Below, one piece after another: positions 1 through 9,607 of a DNA stretch of 64,000 nucleotides (the first letter of the stretch is position 1; the number at the start of each line of letters is the position of its first letter). Source of the DNA: Pinirhizobacter soli (lineage in GTDB: Bacteria; Pseudomonadota; Gammaproteobacteria; Xanthomonadales; Rhodanobacteraceae); contig NZ_JADZLQ010000001.1 in the NCBI RefSeq assembly GCF_015905305.1, forward strand, positions 1,760,599 to 1,824,598. Direction: 5' to 3'. The notes under the pieces were generated by a model. It ran no database searches, was not told where the DNA came from, and saw nothing but the letters and a program-made list of their open reading frames with translations. The translations under genes and the position numbers were made by a program.

Positions 1-974
1 ATCTCGCGGATGATCTTGGCGCGCGGGTCGAAATTCTTGTACACGCGGTGGCCGAAGCCCATCAGGCGGAAGCTGTCGTTCTTGTCCTTGGCGCGCTTGA
101 CGGCCGTCTCGACGTTATCGGGCGAGCCGATCTCGTTGAGCTGCTTGAGCACCGCCTCGTTGGCACCGCCGTGGGCCGGGCCCCACAACGCGGTGATGCC
201 GGCGGCGATCGATGCGTAGGGATTGGCACCGGTGGAACCCACCAGGCGAACCGTGGAGGTGGAGGCGTTCTGCTCGTGGTCGGCGTGCAGGATGAAGAGC
301 AGGTCCAGCGCCTTGGCGGCCACCGGATTCAACTCCAGCGGCTCGCTGGGGACTTCGAACATCATGTGCAGGAAGCGCTCGACGTACTCGAGGTTGTTGC
401 GCGGATAGCGCAGCGGCCAACCCACCGAATAGCGGAAACACGCCGCGGCGATGGTCGGCATCTTCGCGATCAGGCGCACGGCGGCAAGCTTGCGATCGGC
501 CGGATCGTCGACGTTGAGGTCGTCGTGGTAGAAGGCCGACAGCGAGGCGACGGACGCGGCCAGGATGGCCATCGGGTGCGCGTCGTGGTGGAAGCCCTTG
601 AAGAAGTCCTTCAGGGACTCGTGCATCATCGTGTGATGCGTGATGTCGTGCTCGAAGCTGGAGAATTGCTGTTTGTTCGGCAATTCGCCGTTGAGCAGCA
701 GGTAAGACGTTTCCAGGAAGTTGGACTTCTCGGCCAGCTGCTCGATCGGGTAACCGCGGTAGAGCAGGATGCCGGCGTCGCCATCGATGTAGGTGATGGC
801 GCTCTTGGTGCTGGCGGTGCTGCCGTAACCCGGGTCGTAGGTGAAGTGGCCGGTGTCCTTGTACAGCGTGGCGATGTCGATGCAGTCAGGCCCAAGCGTG
901 CCGCTCACCAGGGGCAGCTGGCTTGAGCGCTTGTTGGACTCATCGACGAGGTTGACGATCTTGGCGTCGGACAC
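1..974 (-). CDS. gltA: Citrate synthase (3' end outside window)
   Basis: First enzyme of the TCA cycle, condensing acetyl-CoA with oxaloacetate in the cytoplasm. About 324 codons are visible against a usual length near 430, so roughly the last 100 residues lie beyond the left edge. The motifs PAHGGANEA (about residue 265) and GFGHRVYKN (about 305) carry the two catalytic histidines of the family; the catalytic Asp would be in the missing part. The start is a GTG at 972-974, chosen because AAGGAG lies six bases upstream and the N-terminus ([11 protein letters not shown]) resembles the family. The gene is monocistronic in this view, since a terminator for the next gene lies upstream. Identification is very secure. 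Confidence 0.97.
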   Translation of the reverse strand, partial: MSDAKIVNLVDESNKRSSQLPLVSGTLGPDCIDIATLYKDTGHFTYDPGYGSTASTKSAITYIDGDAGILLYRGYPIEQLAEKSNFLETSYLLLNGELPNKQQFSSFEHDITHHTMMHESLKDFFKGFHHDAHPMAILAASVASLSAFYHDDLNVDDPADRKLAAVRLIAKMPTIAAACFRYSVGWPLRYPRNNLEYVERFLHMMFEVPSEPLELNPVAAKALDLLFILHADHEQNASTSTVRLVGSTGANPYASIAAGITALWGPAHGGANEAVLKQLNEIGSPDNVETAVKRAKDKNDSFRLMGFGHRVYKNFDPRAKIIRE

Positions 975-1142
975 GGCGTGCTCCTTGGTTCGCCGGGAAC
1001 GAAGCCAAGGCCCCGCTACCGGTATTGGTATGTGGGAAGCCGCCTGGGGAGGGACGGCCACGCATGCCCGGGGGCAATGCATCGGGGCATTATCGCATAT
1101 CGATCCAGCGAGCATGCGTTGGCGCATGGTAGGGATAGCCGC

Positions 1143-1182
1143 AAAAAAAACACGGGGCGGACCCTTGGGCCCGCCCCGTGTC
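1143..1182 (-). terminator. Rho-independent terminator of rpmE2
   Basis: Read on the minus strand, an 11-bp GC-rich stem (ACACGGGGCGG pairing with CCGCCCCGTGT) is followed directly by eight T residues. It sits about 40 bases after the rpmE2 stop and ends its transcript before gltA. Confidence 0.9.
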
Positions 1183-1223
1183 GGCACACCATGTCCGCCG
1201 CCCCGCAGGCGGCGCGTGGTGTC

Positions 1224-1481
1224 TTAGCTCTTCTTGCCGGCCGCGGCCAGGCGCTGGCGGAACTTGTCCACACGGCCGCCGACGTCGAGCGTCTTCTGCT
1301 TACCCGTGTAGAACGGGTGCGAATGGCTGGAAATATCGACCTTGATCAGCGGGTATTCGTTGCCGTCTTCCCATTTCACGGTTTCCTTGGCGGACATCGT
1401 GGAGCGGGTAAGAAACGAGAAATCCGAGGACAGGTCCTGGAAAACGACCGCGTGGTACTTGGGATGGGCGTCTTGCTTCAT
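1224..1481 (-). CDS. rpmE2: 50S ribosomal protein L31 type B
   Basis: Large-subunit ribosomal protein, 85 residues. The N-terminus [14 protein letters not shown] and the C-terminal part [18 protein letters not shown] are typical of L31. No cysteine is present, so this is the zinc-independent type B paralogue (C- form) rather than the zinc-ribbon form. In other bacteria the C- form replaces zinc-bound L31 under zinc shortage and is often Zur-controlled; no clear Zur site was seen here. I chose the internal ATG at 1481 because the upstream in-frame extension has no family similarity. The gene is followed by its own terminator and preceded by a good sigma-70-like promoter, so it is a single-gene unit. 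Confidence 0.95.
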   Translation of the reverse strand: MKQDAHPKYHAVVFQDLSSDFSFLTRSTMSAKETVKWEDGNEYPLIKVDISSHSHPFYTGKQKTLDVGGRVDKFRQRLAAAGKKS

Positions 1482-1515
1482 GATATTGACTCGAATGCGG
1501 GGCGAAAAGACGGGT

Positions 1516-1544
1516 ATTGTACCGGCCTGCCCTTGCTGCCGCAA
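1516..1544 (-). promoter_or_regulatory. Sigma-70-type promoter of rpmE2
   Basis: On the minus strand a -35 box TTGCGG (1539-1544) and a -10 box TACAAT (1516-1521) are separated by 17 bases. The predicted start is near 1509, some 28 bases before the rpmE2 ATG. The promoter lies just downstream of the nucleoside hydrolase stop, making rpmE2 independent of it. Confidence 0.6.
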
Positions 1545-1546
1545 CT

Positions 1547-2476
1547 TCAGGCACCCAGTGCCCGGGCGATCATGGCCCCGAAGCGCCCGGAGTCCACGTC
1601 CAGCACGATCCGGGCGTTCGGGGCATGGCCGAGCCGGCGCTGCCAGTCGACCACGGTCGCCCCCCGGGTCAGGCGCCCGTCCAGTTCGATGGCCACATGG
1701 CGGGTTTGCGCCCGGGTAATCATGGCCGGATCCAGCGCCACGGCCATGGCCAGGGCGTCGGCGGCAATGAAGCCCCGGCGCTCGTGGCGGGCGTTGAAGG
1801 CCCGGGCCACCTGGAAGATCTTGCCGAAGAGCTCCGCCCGGGCATCGCCTGCGGCAAGCCAGGCGTCGAGCAGAGAGTCATCGAAGGCGTGCCGCACGGT
1901 GGCTTCCCAATCGACCAGGTCGAACATCGGGAAAGCTTCGAACACCACCTGGGCGGCCTCCGGGTCGAAGCCGATATTGAATTCCGCCGGCACCCTGCCG
2001 GTATTGCCCTGGCCCGTGACGGCACCGCCCATGATCACCAGGCGCTTGACCCTTTCAGGCAGGGTCGGATCCAGCCTGACGGCCAGGGCGAGGTTGGTGA
2101 GCGGGCCAAGGGCCACCAGGGTGAGTTCACCAGGGCGTTCACGGGTCAGTCGCAACAGGGCCAGAGCGGCATGTTCATCCCTTGGCTTCGTGACCGGCTC
2201 GGGATAACCGACATCGCCAAAGCCATCCTGGCCGTGGACGAAGGCCGCGTCTTCCTCGGGCATGCGCACCAGCGGGGTCGCGCATCCGGGAAACACGGGG
2301 GTGGCCGACTTGACCACGTCCACCAACCGGCAGGCGTTGCGCACCGTGTGATCCAGGCCGACATTACCCGCGGCGACAGTGAGCGCCGCGACGTCGGCGT
2401 GCGCATGGGCCATAAGGATCGCCAGGGCGTCATCGACACCTGGGTCGGTGTCGATCAAAAGCTGCGGCTGGGTCAT
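1547..2476 (-). CDS. Inosine/uridine-preferring nucleoside hydrolase
   Basis: Cytoplasmic ribonucleoside hydrolase of the IU-NH family that splits nucleosides into ribose and base for salvage; 309 residues, normal for the family. The calcium-binding signature DTDPGVDDA is at residues 9-17, and the active-site segment with [15 protein letters not shown] and a late DALA motif is intact. I chose the ATG at 2476 because GGAG lies five bases upstream; the longer open frame adds a stretch unlike the family. The substrate (purine, pyrimidine or ribonucleoside in general) cannot be told from sequence. It stands alone between recG and rpmE2. Confidence 0.9.
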   Translation of the reverse strand: MTQPQLLIDTDPGVDDALAILMAHAHADVAALTVAAGNVGLDHTVRNACRLVDVVKSATPVFPGCATPLVRMPEEDAAFVHGQDGFGDVGYPEPVTKPRDEHAALALLRLTRERPGELTLVALGPLTNLALAVRLDPTLPERVKRLVIMGGAVTGQGNTGRVPAEFNIGFDPEAAQVVFEAFPMFDLVDWEATVRHAFDDSLLDAWLAAGDARAELFGKIFQVARAFNARHERRGFIAADALAMAVALDPAMITRAQTRHVAIELDGRLTRGATVVDWQRRLGHAPNARIVLDVDSGRFGAMIARALGA

Positions 2477-2554
2477 CGAAACTCCGGAGTACGACGAAAT
2501 GACCTCGCAGGATACCGCGCAGCGGGTCGGCATTGAACGGCCGATCGGGCCGGC

Positions 2555-4663
2555 TCAGGCATGCACGTAGCGTGCGGCATCGCCGACCCAACGGGTGACC
2601 AGTCGCTCGGCGAGCGCCGGATAACCTTCGAGCAATTGCTCACCCACCTCGTGCACGGTGGGAAGCATGTCCGCATCGCGCGCAAGATCGGCGATGCGGA
2701 ACTGCAACTGGCCGGTCTGCCGGGTCCCAAGCACCTCGCCGGGACCGCGCAATTCCAGGTCTTTCTCGGCGATGCGAAAGCCATCGCTGGTCTGGCGCAT
2801 CACCTGCAAGCGCTCCCTTGCCAGCAGCGACAACGGCGTGCGGTACAGCAGTACGCAATTGGACAGTACGCTGCCACGGCCCACGCGGCCCCGCAGCTGG
2901 TGCAGCTGGGCCAGCCCCAGGCGCTCGGCATTCTCGATCACCATCAGGCTGGCATTGGGCACATCCACGCCCACTTCGATCACGGTGGTGGCCACGAGCA
3001 CGGCAATGCTGCCGGCCTTGAAGGCATCCATCGTGGCCTGTTTTTCCTTCGGCTTCATGCGTCCGTGGATCAGCGCGACCGTCACCCCCACCAGCGCCGC
3101 AGTCAGGTCCGCATGCGCCACCTCCGCCGCTTGCGCATTGAGCTGCTCGGATTCCTCGATCAGGGTGCATACCCAATACACCTGCCGCCCTTCCGCACAG
3201 GCCACGCGGATGCGTTCGATCACTTCTTCACGGCGCGCACTGGACACCGCCACCGTTACCACGGGCGTGCGGCCCGGCGGCAATTCATCGATGGAGGAAA
3301 CATCAAGGTCGGCGTAGGCGCTCATGGCCAGCGTGCGCGGGATCGGCGTGGCGGTGAGCACGAGCTGGTGCGGCACCATGTCGCCTTCGGCGCCCTTGTC
3401 CCGCAGGGCCAGCCGCTGGTGCACGCCGAAGCGGTGCTGTTCGTCCACGATCACCAGGCCAAGCTTGTCGAACACCACGCCTTCCTGCATCAGCGCGTGC
3501 GTGCCCACCACCACGTGCGCGCCACCGGCGGTGCGCTCGAGCGCCGCCTTGCGCGCCCTGCCCTGCACCTTGCCGGCGAGCCACTGCACTTCCAGGCCAA
3601 GGGGTTCCAGCCACGCGCGGAAGTTGCGCAGGTGTTGCTCGGCCAGGAGTTCGGTGGGCGCCATCAGGGCTACCTGGTAACCGCTCTCCACCGCGGTAAG
3701 CGCTGCCAGCGCTGCCACGATCGTCTTGCCGCTGCCGACATCGCCCTGCACCAGGCGCAGCATGGGATGGCCGCGCTTGAGGTCATCGGCGATCTCCCCC
3801 GCCACGCGTTGCTGGGCGCCGGTCAGGCTGAAGGGCAACGAAGCGAGCAAACGTTCGGCCAGCACACGGCCACGGCCCAGCTTCGGCGCACGGCGCGCCT
3901 TCACCTGCGCGCGCATGCGGCGCAAGGTGAGATGCTGGGTAAGCAGTTCTTCGAAGGCAAGGCGCCGCTGCATCGGGTGGCGACCCTGTTCGAGCCGAAG
4001 CAGATCCGTGTCCGGCGGCGGACGATGCACGTACATCAGCGCATCGCGCAACGGAGCCATCTGCAAGGGTTCAAGCAAGGCGCGCGGTAACAATTCGATG
4101 CTGTCGTCGGTGGGCAGCAACGCCAGCGCCTTGCCGATGACGCTGGCCAGGCGTTTGGGGCCAAGGCCTTCGCCGGTGGGATAGATCGGCGTCAGCCGCT
4201 CCTCCACCGCCAGCTCGATATCGGACTCCACCCGTGTGTACTGCGGATGGATCACTTCCAGGCCAAAACCCACCTGGCGCACCTCGCCGAAGCAAAGCAG
4301 GCGCGTGCCCACCTTCAGTTGCTCCACCTGGCTGCGATGGAAGTGGAAGAAGCGCAGCACGATGGCATCGCCGTTGTCGTCGGCCAGGGCTACCTTCAAC
4401 TGCGGCCGGAAGCGGAAACCGCGCTCGACGTTGGTCACCACACCTTCGAACTGCGCCTGCTCACCGTGGTGCAGGTCGCCGATGGCGGCGATGGTAGTGC
4501 GGTCTTCGTACCGAAGCGGCAGGTGGAACCAAAGATCCTGCACGGTGTTGAGGCCGATGCGCCCGAGGGACTGGGCAAGCGCCGGCCCGACGCCGGGCAG
4601 CATCGACACCGGCGCGACACCGGGATTGGCAACAGGTACGGGAGTGGTGGTGCGAGCGGGCAT
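2555..4663 (-). CDS. recG: ATP-dependent DNA helicase RecG
   Basis: Branch-migration helicase that reverses stalled replication forks and processes Holliday junctions. It has about 702 residues, full length for RecG. Visible are the N-terminal wedge/OB region, Walker A GDVGSGKT (about residues 307-314), the Walker B box DEQH, and the C-terminal helicase motif RGRVGRG followed by the RecG tail. Two ATGs, at 4690 and 4663, are possible and neither has a strong Shine-Dalgarno site; 4663 (MPARTTTP) is preferred. It follows ridA in the spoT-ridA-recG order seen in related genomes. Identification is certain; only the start is open. Confidence 0.96.
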   Translation of the reverse strand: MPARTTTPVPVANPGVAPVSMLPGVGPALAQSLGRIGLNTVQDLWFHLPLRYEDRTTIAAIGDLHHGEQAQFEGVVTNVERGFRFRPQLKVALADDNGDAIVLRFFHFHRSQVEQLKVGTRLLCFGEVRQVGFGLEVIHPQYTRVESDIELAVEERLTPIYPTGEGLGPKRLASVIGKALALLPTDDSIELLPRALLEPLQMAPLRDALMYVHRPPPDTDLLRLEQGRHPMQRRLAFEELLTQHLTLRRMRAQVKARRAPKLGRGRVLAERLLASLPFSLTGAQQRVAGEIADDLKRGHPMLRLVQGDVGSGKTIVAALAALTAVESGYQVALMAPTELLAEQHLRNFRAWLEPLGLEVQWLAGKVQGRARKAALERTAGGAHVVVGTHALMQEGVVFDKLGLVIVDEQHRFGVHQRLALRDKGAEGDMVPHQLVLTATPIPRTLAMSAYADLDVSSIDELPPGRTPVVTVAVSSARREEVIERIRVACAEGRQVYWVCTLIEESEQLNAQAAEVAHADLTAALVGVTVALIHGRMKPKEKQATMDAFKAGSIAVLVATTVIEVGVDVPNASLMVIENAERLGLAQLHQLRGRVGRGSVLSNCVLLYRTPLSLLARERLQVMRQTSDGFRIAEKDLELRGPGEVLGTRQTGQLQFRIADLARDADMLPTVHEVGEQLLEGYPALAERLVTRWVGDAARYVHA

Positions 4664-4734
4664 GATGAAGAGCCTAACCGAGCCCGCCATGATGGCGTAA
4701 CCCGGGACGCATCACTCAACGTGTCAGCAAGCGC

Positions 4735-5118
4735 TTAATCGAGCACCATCACCGCATCGACTTCCACCTGTGCGGCCTTGGGGAGGCCGGAAACCTCGAT
4801 GGTGGAACGCGCTGGGAATGGCGGCTGGAAATATTCGGCCATTACCTGGTTGACGGTGGCGAAATTCCCCAGATCGGTGACATAGATGCCCACGCGCACG
4901 ATCTTGGCCAGCGACCCGCCAGCGGCCTCGGCCACGGCGGTGAGGTTATCGAAGACGCGACGCGTCTGCAGGGCGATATCGCCTTCAACCAGGCTGCCCG
5001 TCGCCGGATCCAAAGGGATCTGCCCGGAGAAATACACGGTATTGCCGGCGCGCACGGCCTGAGAATATGGGCCGATAGCCCCCGGGGCGCGGTCAGTGGA
5101 AATAATGGTGGTGGACAT
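4735..5118 (-). CDS. ridA: RidA family enamine/imine deaminase
   Basis: Small trimeric protein (127 residues) that hydrolyses reactive enamine/imine intermediates made by PLP enzymes, protecting for instance branched-chain amino-acid metabolism. The family core is present: GPYSQAV near the N-terminus, FSGQIPLDP, and the segment PARSTIEV, whose arginine is the catalytic residue of active RidA proteins, followed by a VEVDAV ending. It sits between recG and a block of accessory genes. In relatives ridA usually directly follows spoT, so the neighbourhood has been interrupted upstream. Identification is firm. Confidence 0.95.
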   Translation of the reverse strand: MSTTIISTDRAPGAIGPYSQAVRAGNTVYFSGQIPLDPATGSLVEGDIALQTRRVFDNLTAVAEAAGGSLAKIVRVGIYVTDLGNFATVNQVMAEYFQPPFPARSTIEVSGLPKAAQVEVDAVMVLD

Positions 5119-5220
5119 ATCGCCTTTGCCTTGGAAACTGCCTGCTGCAGCGGGACGATAGTAAACGAAGATTTGAGACGCCAGACAGAATCCGTCAAAG
5201 AAATACCGGTTCGAACCAAG

Positions 5221-5538
5221 TCAAGCGACGACCACCGCAGGCACGGGGGGAAGCTCGCCCAACCTGTAATTGTAGAATCTCGTAGGTATGAGATCGATGA
5301 TCTCAAAATCAGCGACGCCCTTTAGATAGTACGGATCGTTGTGAACGATCTCCTCGATTTCTTCACGACTGCAATTCGTGGCAATGAGGACACCTCCGAT
5401 GCGCGGCTCGCGACGCCCGGAAATAATGTACTTTCCCGCCGCATGGAACTTCTCGATATGAGCGATGTGTTCCGGGAAAACCTTATCGGCCTCCTGCAGT
5501 TCTACTTTGTAGGTCAGGGAAACGATAAATATGAGCAT
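5221..5538 (-). CDS. YCII-related domain protein
   Basis: Small protein of about 105 residues with a dimeric alpha-beta barrel fold of the YciI/YCII type. The pattern LIFIVSLTYK, a HIAHIEKFHAAGKYIISGRR segment and a late DPYYLKGVADFEI match that family, in which a His/Asp pair lines a putative active site. No reaction is known for most members. I prefer the start at 5538 (MLIFIV), which aligns with the family; an in-frame ATG seven codons earlier (5559) is possible, and ribosome-binding signals for both are weak. Its codons look less GC-rich than those of ridA and spoT. With the next two genes it forms an accessory block between ridA and spoT. Confidence 0.75.
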   Translation of the reverse strand: MLIFIVSLTYKVELQEADKVFPEHIAHIEKFHAAGKYIISGRREPRIGGVLIATNCSREEIEEIVHNDPYYLKGVADFEIIDLIPTRFYNYRLGELPPVPAVVVA

Positions 5539-5664
5539 GGCTTCTTTGATTCCTTTCATAAGACTGTGCTGCCGTGGGCTACTGACGTCCGCAGCAAGTG
5601 CGATTGGCTGGCGACGAGAGCGCTGGCGCGAAGCGGAACGCGCCCGCGCCTGCGCCCGACGAGG

Positions 5665-6240
5665 TCATCGCTTGAATTGCTGCGCGACCCCGGCCATGCG
5701 TCGACCAAACAAACTGGCAGTTTCGAGGTCTCCAGGCGGCGGCGCTTCATCCGCCGTGGCATCAGATGGGCTCTGCGCCAGGGCGGCGGCGTATCCGCCG
5801 AGGAAATTCACATCGTTGCGCTCCGCCGATTTCTTGGCCGACGGCAATAAGGCGGTGCCCACCCAGATCATGCCGTGCTGCATGGCGAAGGCGAACAACG
5901 CACCGACCGTCATGCCCTTGTCGCCGTTCATCGAGCCGGAGTTGGTAAAAGCCCCGGCAAGCTTGTCTTTCCAAGTTTGCGTGTACCAGCGCTTGGACGT
6001 GTCATCGATGAATCGCTTCATTTGCCAAGACGGCGCCGCCATGTAGGTGGGCGTGCCGAAAATGATGGCATCCGCGGCATCCAGCGATTTCCAGCCCGCA
6101 GCGTCAATGGCGCCCTCGCCATCGATACTGATCAACTCGCACGCTGCGCCAGCGACTCGATTGACGCCATCGCATACTGCTTGAGCCTGTTTCTTGGTAT
6201 GGCCGTAGCCAGAATGATAAACAATGGCAATCTTTGCCAT
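5665..6240 (-). CDS. Flavodoxin-like NAD(P)H-dependent oxidoreductase (WrbA-like)
   Basis: Flavodoxin-fold protein of 191 residues. The N-terminal FMN phosphate loop reads YHSGYGHTKKQA, and FGTPTYMAAPSWQMKRFID plus a GALFAFAMQHGM segment are typical of the WrbA/NADPH-dependent FMN reductase group. Such enzymes reduce quinones or other small electrophiles in two-electron steps. It is somewhat shorter than E. coli WrbA in its middle insertion and may be a general flavodoxin-family reductase, so I give no symbol. It is 24 bases downstream of the GNAT gene, suggesting co-transcription. Cytoplasmic, no signal peptide. Confidence 0.85.
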   Translation of the reverse strand: MAKIAIVYHSGYGHTKKQAQAVCDGVNRVAGAACELISIDGEGAIDAAGWKSLDAADAIIFGTPTYMAAPSWQMKRFIDDTSKRWYTQTWKDKLAGAFTNSGSMNGDKGMTVGALFAFAMQHGMIWVGTALLPSAKKSAERNDVNFLGGYAAALAQSPSDATADEAPPPGDLETASLFGRRMAGVAQQFKR

Positions 6241-6264
6241 AAGTATTCTTCCTTGTTTTCGAGG

Positions 6265-6759
6265 TTAGACAGGGCGGTCGCTAAGTACCTGGTAGGGATG
6301 GCCTTCGAGCGTGAAATCCGCCACATGGCGCATGCCAAGGCGTTGATGCGCGCGAATGGATGCCTCGTTGTCAGCGCGGATGAAAAGGACTGCCTCGCGT
6401 CCCGGGAGATGGTGTTGCAAACCCGCGTACAACTTCGCCAGCAGGCCTTGCCCACGCTCGGAGTCGGCAATGCACGCAGGGCCATAGACGTAGGCATCTG
6501 CATCGCCGGGCCACGCTGCCAGCATTGCGCGTACCGACGGTGGCGCCGAGGCATTGCCTTTCGATGAACTGAACAGGACACCGACAACGTTGCCGTCTCG
6601 ACGCGCCACGATCACCGGCGAGTCCCCCAATGCCATCCCGGCGACTTTGTCGCGCGGGAACTCACCGGTAAGCGAACCACCCCGGGACGGCGCATTTTCC
6701 TGCAACAGCGCAGCGATACCATCGATGTCCACTTCCGTGGCGCACGCTATGTCGTACAT
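6265..6759 (-). CDS. GNAT family N-acetyltransferase
   Basis: Acetyl-CoA-dependent acetyltransferase of 164 residues. The acetyl-CoA loop appears as SERGQGLLAKLYAGL, with a preceding beta strand AYVYGPACIAD and a C-terminal motif RADNEASIRAHQRLGM typical of GNAT enzymes. The substrate cannot be inferred. I chose the ATG at 6759 because AAAGGA lies about seven bases upstream; the longer frame from 6816 adds residues without family match. It begins 117 bases after the spoT stop and leads the small accessory block GNAT-flavodoxin-YCII. Confidence 0.85.
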   Translation of the reverse strand: MYDIACATEVDIDGIAALLQENAPSRGGSLTGEFPRDKVAGMALGDSPVIVARRDGNVVGVLFSSSKGNASAPPSVRAMLAAWPGDADAYVYGPACIADSERGQGLLAKLYAGLQHHLPGREAVLFIRADNEASIRAHQRLGMRHVADFTLEGHPYQVLSDRPV

Positions 6760-6876
6760 GGCTAATTCCTTTGGCCAAAACAATGCGAAGGATTGGGTCA
6801 CGCCCATCCAGGCCACGAGGATATGCGGTCAGCTAAAACCATCTTCAAGGACCACATTGCCACGGCCCGAAAGGCC

Positions 6877-9045
6877 CTATAAGGGGTGCCGATATACGCC
6901 ACTGACGACGCCGGTGCGGCGCACGCGGCGCATCACCTCGGCCAGGTGGGTGCGGCTGCGCACCTCGATGGCGAACAGCAAGGTGGCGGCGCTGGTGTCG
7001 CGCTCGATGTACTCGACGTTTTCGATGTTCGATTCGGCCGCAGCGATGGCCGCAGCCACCGTGGCCAGCACGCCGGGGCGGTTCAGTACCTCGATGCGCA
7101 GCTGCGCGCGGTAATCGCCGCTTACATCGCGATCCCACTCGATGGCGACGCAACGCTCGGGCGACTTCCGGAACTCCACCATGTTCGGGCATTCCACCCG
7201 ATGCACCACGATGCCCTTGCCCGAGGAGAGATAACCGACGATGTCGTCGCCCGGCAACGGATGGCAGCAGTTGCCGAAGGTCAGCACGCCGCGCTCGGCA
7301 CCGGTGATGCGGATCTTCTCGGCGGGACCGGCATCGGCAACCACCGGCGCGCGACCGCCACCGAGCGCGGCTACGAGTTGGGTTGCCACCTGGTCGGGCA
7401 TGCGGTTGCCCAGCGCGATGTCGGCCAGGAGTTCTTCCAGGCGCTTGAGTTTGGCTTCGTCCAGGTAGCGCTGCAGCGTGGTGGCCGGAATGGCATCCAG
7501 GCTGGTGCCGCGCGCGTCCAGCGCGCGGTCGAGCATGCGGTGGCCGAAGTCGACGGCGTCCTCGTGCTGCAGATGCTTCAAGTATTGGCGAATGGCCGTT
7601 CGCGCTTTGCCGGTAACCACCGATTCGAGCCATGCTGGATTGGGCACGGCCGACGGCGCGGTGATGATCTCCACCTGCTGGCCGGAAATCAGCTTTGTAC
7701 GCAGCGGCACCAGCTTTTTATCCACGCGCGCAGCCACGGCGTGATCGCCGACATCCGTATGCACGGCATAGGCGAAGTCGAGTGCAGTGGCGTGCCGCGG
7801 CAGCGAGAATATTTCACCGCGCGGGGTGAACAGGTAGACCTCGTCGGGGAAGAGGTCGATCTTGACGTTCTCGAGGAACTCCGCAGCCGAGGGCGTGTTG
7901 GCCTGGCTGTCGGCCAGCGCCGAGAGCCACTCGCGAGCCCGCGCCTGCGCACTGTTCGACGAGGACGATCCTGTCTTGTAGGCCCAGTGGGCGGCCACGC
8001 CGCGTTCGGCGACGGAGTCCATTTCAGCCGTGCGGATCTGGATCTCGATCGGCGCGCCGAAGGGTCCGAGCAACACCGTGTGCAGCGACTGGTAACCATT
8101 CGCCTTGGGGATCGCGATGAAATCCTTGAAGCGGCTATCGACAGGCTTATACAGCCCGTGCACGGCACCCAGGGCCTGGTAGCAGTGCATGGCCGAGTCT
8201 GTCACCACGCGAAAGCCGTAGACATCCATCAATTGCGCGAACGATTTGTGCTCGTTGCGCATCTTCGAATAGATGCTCCAAGGCGACTTGATGCGGCTGA
8301 TGGCACGGCCGGGAATATGGTCGGCGGCAAGGCGCCCTTCCAGGGCTGTCTCGATGCGCGCCATCGCTTCACGCCGGTTACCCAGCGCGGCGCGAATGCG
8401 CTCGGAGATCACCCGGTGGCGATCGGGGTACATCGCACGGAAGCCCAAGTCCTGCAGCTCCGCCTTGAACTTGTTCATGCCCAGCCGCTGTGCGATGGGC
8501 GCGTAGATCTCCAGCGTCTCGCGGGCGATGCGCCGCCGTGATTCGGCATCCTTCGCACCGAGCGTGCGCATGTTGTGCAGGCGGTCGGAGAGCTTGATCA
8601 GAATCACGCGCAGATCGCGCGCCATCGCCAGCAGCATCTTGCGGAAGCTTTCCGCATCGGCTTCGGCGCGGCTGGTGAAGCGCATTTTGTCCAGCTTGGT
8701 GACGCCGTCGACAAGCTCGGCCACGGTGGTGCCGAATTCACCTTCCAGCTCCGCACGCTCAAGACGGGTGTCTTCAAGTGTGTCGTGCAGGATCGCCGCG
8801 ATGATGGTCTCGGCATCCAGGCCAAGATCGGCCAGGATAGTCGCCACCGCCACCGGATGGGTGATGTACGGCTCGCCGGATTTACGCGTCTGCCCTTCGT
8901 GCGCCTCGGCGCCGACGATGAAGGCACGACGGATCCTTGCCACCTGCTCGGCCGGCAGGTAGGTGGATACCTTGTCTTCGAGGGCAAGGACATAAGGCGG
9001 CACGTCGGCGACGGCGCCCGGAGGTGTAAGCGGAGCGACTTCCAT
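6877..9045 (-). CDS. spoT: Bifunctional (p)ppGpp synthetase/hydrolase
   Basis: Stringent-response enzyme of the RelA/SpoT family, 722 residues. The hydrolase HD domain contains HDTLEDT at residues 87-93, with the upstream AHEGQTRKSGEPYITHP segment, so hydrolysis should be intact. The synthetase domain (about 230-370) contains RFKD at 305-308, the basic RxKD type seen in bifunctional enzymes rather than the acidic ExDD of RelA. A TGS domain (about 405-465) and a C-terminal ACT domain (about 645-720) follow. It lies directly downstream of rpoZ, as usual in gammaproteobacteria. The ATG at 9045 has no strong Shine-Dalgarno site, so a small start shift is possible. Confidence 0.96.
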   Translation of the reverse strand: MEVAPLTPPGAVADVPPYVLALEDKVSTYLPAEQVARIRRAFIVGAEAHEGQTRKSGEPYITHPVAVATILADLGLDAETIIAAILHDTLEDTRLERAELEGEFGTTVAELVDGVTKLDKMRFTSRAEADAESFRKMLLAMARDLRVILIKLSDRLHNMRTLGAKDAESRRRIARETLEIYAPIAQRLGMNKFKAELQDLGFRAMYPDRHRVISERIRAALGNRREAMARIETALEGRLAADHIPGRAISRIKSPWSIYSKMRNEHKSFAQLMDVYGFRVVTDSAMHCYQALGAVHGLYKPVDSRFKDFIAIPKANGYQSLHTVLLGPFGAPIEIQIRTAEMDSVAERGVAAHWAYKTGSSSSNSAQARAREWLSALADSQANTPSAAEFLENVKIDLFPDEVYLFTPRGEIFSLPRHATALDFAYAVHTDVGDHAVAARVDKKLVPLRTKLISGQQVEIITAPSAVPNPAWLESVVTGKARTAIRQYLKHLQHEDAVDFGHRMLDRALDARGTSLDAIPATTLQRYLDEAKLKRLEELLADIALGNRMPDQVATQLVAALGGGRAPVVADAGPAEKIRITGAERGVLTFGNCCHPLPGDDIVGYLSSGKGIVVHRVECPNMVEFRKSPERCVAIEWDRDVSGDYRAQLRIEVLNRPGVLATVAAAIAAAESNIENVEYIERDTSAATLLFAIEVRSRTHLAEVMRRVRRTGVVSGVYRHPL

Positions 9046-9157
9046 GTTCGCTACGGTCGCCTCGTCGGACGACCGTCTCCATGCGTTCGGCGGGCAGGCG
9101 CAGTGCGCGCGCGTGCCGCGCGTGTTTCAAGGGTGGGCCGGCTACAGCCCGGGTCCA

Positions 9158-9448
9158 TCAGTCATCCCCACCCTTGGAGAGGTCGTCGTCCACTTCCGTG
9201 GCGGCCCACTCCAGGGCTTCGCGTTCGGCGCGCTCGCGCTCAACGCGGTCGATTTCGTCGATCATCGTCATGTTGACGCGATTGCCGGCGATCTCGCGCA
9301 GTGCGAGCACGGTCGGCTTATCGTTATGGGCGTCGATGGTGGGCTCGGCACCCTTTTCCAGCTGACGTGCGCGCTTGGTCGCCATGAGCACGAGCTCAAA
9401 GCGGTTGTCGACTACCTCGAGGCAGTCTTCGACGGTGATACGGGCCAT
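9158..9448 (-). CDS. rpoZ: RNA polymerase omega subunit
   Basis: Small RNA polymerase subunit of 96 residues that helps assemble beta-prime and forms part of a ppGpp-binding site. The N-terminus [19 protein letters not shown] and the segment [12 protein letters not shown] are diagnostic. The C-terminus is acidic ([10 protein letters not shown]). It is the first gene of the rpoZ-spoT pair, divergent from mlaA. The spacing of 112 bases to spoT allows a single transcript. Confidence 0.96.
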   Translation of the reverse strand: MARITVEDCLEVVDNRFELVLMATKRARQLEKGAEPTIDAHNDKPTVLALREIAGNRVNMTMIDEIDRVERERAEREALEWAATEVDDDLSKGGDD

Positions 9449-9607
9449 TTTCTCAAAGTCCTTGACATTAAAGACACTTCTGACTGTCAGTGTACTGTCC
9501 GGGACGCTTGGCTGGCAATGATGGCCGGGGTTATGATGCCCGGTCCCGTGGGGGCGGGTGCTGGCAGATTAGCAAACTACGCGGTACACTAAACAAGGAT
9601 TTCCCCG

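Noticed and set aside
48-926. Long open frame on the plus strand opposite gltA
   Set aside because: Mirror of the high-GC coding strand; no family-like sequence, while the minus strand encodes citrate synthase.
6886-8541. 551-codon open frame on the plus strand opposite spoT
   Set aside because: Antisense shadow; composition rich in Arg, His and Gly without motifs.
9463-9490. TTGACA on the plus strand near rpoZ as a promoter for mlaA
   Set aside because: No acceptable -10 box at 16-18 bases, and it lies inside the rpoZ leader.
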